Below, one piece after another: positions 61,161 through 64,000 of a DNA stretch of 64,000 nt; the first letter of the stretch is position 1; each line of letters begins with the position of its first letter. The position numbers and the translations under genes are program-made. The DNA comes from Thermanaeromonas sp. C210 (GTDB taxonomy: Bacteria > Bacillota > DSM-521 > Neomoorellales > Neomoorellaceae). The notes beneath the pieces are model-generated. The model had not been told where the DNA came from, did no database searches, and saw nothing but the letters and a program-made list of their open reading frames with translations. Where the stretch lies: assembly GCF_013167955.1 (NCBI RefSeq), contig NZ_BLWF01000003.1, positions 528,864-592,863 on the forward strand, given 5' to 3'.

Positions 61161-63368
61161 ATGCCCCGGACGCTTTTGCGAGAGATGGTTGAGGACCTGC
61201 CGCTGGAAGAGCTGCCGGCGAGCTGGAAGGGCCTGGAGCTCACGCGTTTTTCGGCCGGTAAGGACCTCTGGGACTACCAGCAAGCGGCGCTGGAAAACGC
61301 TCTGAAGGTGTTGTGGAAGTATTTTGAGGAGGCCTTGGATTACGGGGAGGGGGAGGAGGTGGAAGGGGCCAGCCGCCGGAGGAAGCAGGCCTTTTTCCGC
61401 TGGTACCGGGACAGGGGCCCGGACACGGATCTGAGCATCCATTTGCGGCGCGAGAATAGGGCCCTGGCCAGGCTCCTGGCAGAATACTACCCCTGCGCGG
61501 GGGGTGACGGCCTGCGGCTCTCCTACGAGCACTTTATCAACCGCATGGGCTTCTGGATGGCCACGGGCAGCGGCAAGACCCTGATTCTCATTAAGCTCAT
61601 CGAGATCCTGCATACCTTGATCCGGCGGCGCGAAGTCCCGCCGGGCGACTTTCTCATCCTCACCCACCGGGAGGATCTGATAAGGCAGCTAAGGGACCGC
61701 GTCGAGGAGTTTAACCAAACGGGGGATATAAAGATAGACCTGCAGGAGTTGCGGGATTATCCGGATATGAAGCGGAACGGGTCGCTCCCCGAAGGCACGG
61801 TCTTTTACTACCGGTCGGATAATCTGAGCGACGAGCAAAAGGAAAAGATCGTTGATTTTCGCAACTACGACAACGGAGGTCGGTGGTATATCTTCCTGGA
61901 CGAGGCCCATAAGGGGGACCGGGAAGATTCCAAAAGGCAGCACATTTATTCTATCTTGTCCAGGAACGGGTTCCTCTTCAATTTCTCGGCCACTTTCACG
62001 GATATAAGGGATGTGGCCACTACTGTTTACAATTTCAACCTGGAGAAGTTCATCCGGCGGGGCTACGGCAAACACCTTTTCTTGCTGCGGCGGGAAGTGC
62101 GGGGCTTCCGGGAGGGGGAGGATTATACCGGCGGAGAAAAGCAGAAAATTGTTCTGCAGTCTTTGCTTCTACTAACTTATGTTAAGAAGTTTTATGCGGG
62201 GATAAGCCACTTCCGACCCGGACTGTATCATAATCCCCTGATGCTGGTGCTGACCAATTCCGTAAACGTAAGGGACTCCGACCTGGAGCTCTTTTTCCGA
62301 GAGCTGGCGCGCATCGGGCGGGGGCAGGTGAGGGGGGAGGTCCTGGAGGAAGCCAAGGAGGAGCTGTGGAAAGAGCTGAAGGAGGATCCCCCCTACATGT
62401 TCGAGGAGGACGAAAGGCTCACCATAAGGGAGGGGGTCCTTAAGGGCATAACGCAGGAAGACCTCCTGCGGTATGTTTATAACGCCCGGGGCGCCGGGGA
62501 GATGGAAGTGTTAAGGAGGCCGTCCGATAAGCATGAACTGGCCTTTAAGTTGAAGACCGGGGAGGGCCCTTTCGCCCTGATCAAGATCGGGGAGGTGGCC
62601 GGCTGGCTCCGGGAGAAACTCGCGGGCTATGAGGTGCAGGAAGTTCTGGCCGACGAAAGTTATTTCGCCGCCCTCCATAAGGAAGACTCGGGTATCAATA
62701 TCCTCATGGGCTCGCGCAGCTTCTACGAAGGGTGGGATTCCAACCGTCCCAACGTCATTTGCTACATAAACATCGGCGGCCGGGAGGCCCGCAAGTTCAT
62801 CCTCCAGTCCCTGGGCAGGGGCGCGCGCATTGAGCCGCTCAAGGGAAGGCGGCGGAGGCTCCTGCCCCTATACCGGAGCGGGGAAGTGGGGAAGGAAATG
62901 TTCGAGGGCCTGCAGGCCGCAGTTTTGCCTCTGGAAACCCTCTTCGTCATGGCTACCAATAGGAGGGCCATGGTGGAGGTGGTTTCACGGCTGGAAGAGA
63001 TAAGGGAGGCGCCGAAGGCGGGTATCCCTTGTGGTGGAGATAAAGCCCCGGACCGGGTAGAAGGTGGCCTAAAGACCGGAAGGGTCGGGGCCAAACTGGA
63101 GATGGGGAGGGAAGACTACGAACTGCTGCGGAGGTGGCTTGCCTATCTGGGGGACGATAGGGTGATCATGATGAAGTACCACCTGGAGCCGCGGGAGGTC
63201 CGGCTCCTTAGGGACCTGGCTCGCTACCCGACCAACTTCAACCTCGGCGGTAAGAATTTCAAGGATCCCGATCTGCTGGTGGAGCAGCTCATTGCCCTTG
63301 GCAGGACGGCATCCCACCTTTCCCAGCAAAGAGGCCGGCCGGCGGGAGAACCCGCCCAGCAGTTTTAG
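61161..63368 (+). CDS. type III-like restriction helicase subunit (Res), short
   Basis: A 735-residue superfamily 2 translocase. Motif I FWMATGSGKTLILIKLIEIL is near residue 132, LILTHREDLIRQLRDRV motif Ia, YIFLDEAHKGDREDSKRQHI the DEAH box, FNFSATFTDIRDVATTVYNF motif III, and INILMGSRSFYEGWDSNRPN and QSLGRGARIEPL motifs V and VI. Type III Res subunits usually continue to 900-1000 residues with a C-terminal PD-(D/E)xK nuclease; I see none here, and the last 20 residues look like read-through. It may be truncated, or the nuclease may be elsewhere. ATG with GGAGGGAGG upstream. Confidence 0.87.
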   Translation: MPRTLLREMVEDLPLEELPASWKGLELTRFSAGKDLWDYQQAALENALKVLWKYFEEALDYGEGEEVEGASRRRKQAFFRWYRDRGPDTDLSIHLRRENRALARLLAEYYPCAGGDGLRLSYEHFINRMGFWMATGSGKTLILIKLIEILHTLIRRREVPPGDFLILTHREDLIRQLRDRVEEFNQTGDIKIDLQELRDYPDMKRNGSLPEGTVFYYRSDNLSDEQKEKIVDFRNYDNGGRWYIFLDEAHKGDREDSKRQHIYSILSRNGFLFNFSATFTDIRDVATTVYNFNLEKFIRRGYGKHLFLLRREVRGFREGEDYTGGEKQKIVLQSLLLLTYVKKFYAGISHFRPGLYHNPLMLVLTNSVNVRDSDLELFFRELARIGRGQVRGEVLEEAKEELWKELKEDPPYMFEEDERLTIREGVLKGITQEDLLRYVYNARGAGEMEVLRRPSDKHELAFKLKTGEGPFALIKIGEVAGWLREKLAGYEVQEVLADESYFAALHKEDSGINILMGSRSFYEGWDSNRPNVICYINIGGREARKFILQSLGRGARIEPLKGRRRRLLPLYRSGEVGKEMFEGLQAAVLPLETLFVMATNRRAMVEVVSRLEEIREAPKAGIPCGGDKAPDRVEGGLKTGRVGAKLEMGREDYELLRRWLAYLGDDRVIMMKYHLEPREVRLLRDLARYPTNFNLGGKNFKDPDLLVEQLIALGRTASHLSQQRGRPAGEPAQQF

Positions 63369-63478
63369 TTTGAGGGATAGCCCGGTCTACGAGAGAAACC
63401 GCGGTTCAAGAAGCGGAATTGAGGACGGAGGCGGTCCCGAGGCCACGGACGGCGGAGGCCGGCTCCTGAGGCCCAGAA

Positions 63479-63588
63479 GCCGAATGAGCTGGGAACCCCG
63501 CCGGAGCCCGAAAATTGAGCGCTAGTTTGGTCCGCGAGGCTCACTGAGCGAGCGAGAGCTAAGTCACGGCTAGCTAAAAAGTGGGGAT
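63479..63588 (+). ncRNA. candidate structured RNA or leader element, copy B
   Basis: Second copy of the element at 46169-46282. Helix TGAGC (63516-63520)/GCTCA (63539-63543) replaces GGCTT/AAGCC of copy A while the intervening GCTAGTTTGGTCCGCGAGG is conserved. It ends with AAAAAGTGGGGAT, then CCTCA-GGGTGT-TGAGG, 68 bases before the epimerase start. The preceding 63369-63478 has no gene and may hold further 5' parts. Confidence 0.5.
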
Positions 63589-63655
63589 GCCTCAGGGTGT
63601 TGAGGGGTTAACCTTCACGTGTTAAAGTAATTAAGGAGAAAGGAGGCCTTTACCT

Positions 63656-64000
63656 TTGCGCGTTTTGGTGACGGGGGGAGCCGGTTTCATCGGTTCCCAC
63701 CTGGTGGATGCCCTTATAAACGAAGGGCATGAGGTGGTCGTGGTAGACGATCTGAGCGGCGGGAGGGAGGAGAACCGCAACCCGGCGGCCAGGTTTTACC
63801 GTCTGGACATTTGCTCGCCGGAGCTGGAGGCGGTTTTTGCCACAGAGGGAATAGAAGTTGTCAACCACCATGCGGCCCAGATTGATGTGCGCCGCTCGGT
63901 GGCGGACCCGGCAGAGGACGCGCGGGTCAACATCCGCGGCCTGCTCAACCTCCTGCAAAATGCGGTGCGGCACAAGGTAAAGGGCATCATCTTTGCTTCT
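63656..64000 (+). CDS. NAD-dependent epimerase/dehydratase, N-terminal part (runs off window)
   Basis: The first 115 codons of an extended SDR enzyme acting on a nucleotide sugar. Rossmann motif LVTGGAGFIGSHLVDALINE is at the start, VVVVDDLSGGREEN follows, then YRLDICSPELEAVF, VVNHHAAQIDVRRSVADPAE (the family's HLAAQ-DV segment) and VNIRGLLNLLQNAV. This resembles UDP-glucose 4-epimerase or UDP-glucuronate epimerase. TTG 63656 has AAAGGAGG 8-9 bases upstream. The catalytic YxxxK lies beyond the window. Confidence 0.88.
   Translation, partial: MRVLVTGGAGFIGSHLVDALINEGHEVVVVDDLSGGREENRNPAARFYRLDICSPELEAVFATEGIEVVNHHAAQIDVRRSVADPAEDARVNIRGLLNLLQNAVRHKVKGIIFAS

Overview
The window looks like chromosome of a thermophilic, spore-forming, anaerobic clostridium of the Moorella/Thermanaeromonas type. 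The evidence is gene content: an aldehyde:ferredoxin oxidoreductase with its own radical-SAM maturase, S-layer homology domains, a BMP-type nucleoside ABC transporter, a carbamate kinase/DUF2877/FdrA cluster, many GTG/TTG starts with strong GGAGG sites, and intergenic TGTCGAA (Spo0A-box-like) motifs. This placement is inference; there is no rRNA or marker gene here.

Layout. 0-14.5 kb: surface-polysaccharide genes (3' end of a dTDP-glucose dehydratase gene, four glycosyltransferases including one split by an IS, a Wzy-like polymerase, ManC, ManB, a UDP-sugar dehydrogenase, a NodB-like deacetylase). The first 7 kb is clearly more A/T-rich than the rest. 14.5-36 kb: a scarred accessory region. 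It holds two copies of a DDE IS, an IS256-family IS, relics of further IS256 and IS3 elements, a truncated helicase, a GmrSD-like DUF262 protein, several toxin-antitoxin modules (AbrB/PIN broken, FitAB-like, AbiEii-like, MNT/HEPN), an HD-hydrolase pseudogene and duplicated gene scraps. Inside it lies a damaged carbamate kinase/DUF2877/FdrA/PucR cluster that resembles the oxamate carbamoyltransferase branch of allantoin catabolism. 21.4-22.8 kb and 36.5-43.6 kb: an initiating sugar-phosphate transferase, an SLH surface protein and an exopolysaccharide operon (O-antigen ligase/TPR, Wzz, BY-kinase, PHP phosphatase). 46.2-49.7 kb: an AOR, MoaD-like, radical-SAM operon. 50-58.5 kb: a purine/deoxynucleoside uptake and catabolism operon behind a GntR regulator. 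58.6-63.4 kb: a type III-like restriction-modification pair. The window ends inside a second SDR epimerase gene.

Most unusual signals: (1) two copies about 17 kb apart of a roughly 110-nt conserved non-coding element with compensatory stem changes (46169-46282 and 63479-63588); (2) an extended motif GGAAw-N11-12-TGTCGAA repeated in five intergenic places, twice in tandem; (3) IS copy 1, whose removal with one 5-bp duplication exactly restores a glycosyltransferase, against IS copy 2 and the IS256, which lack duplications and sit at deletion junctions; (4) a small mosaic built from pieces of three other genes in the same window.
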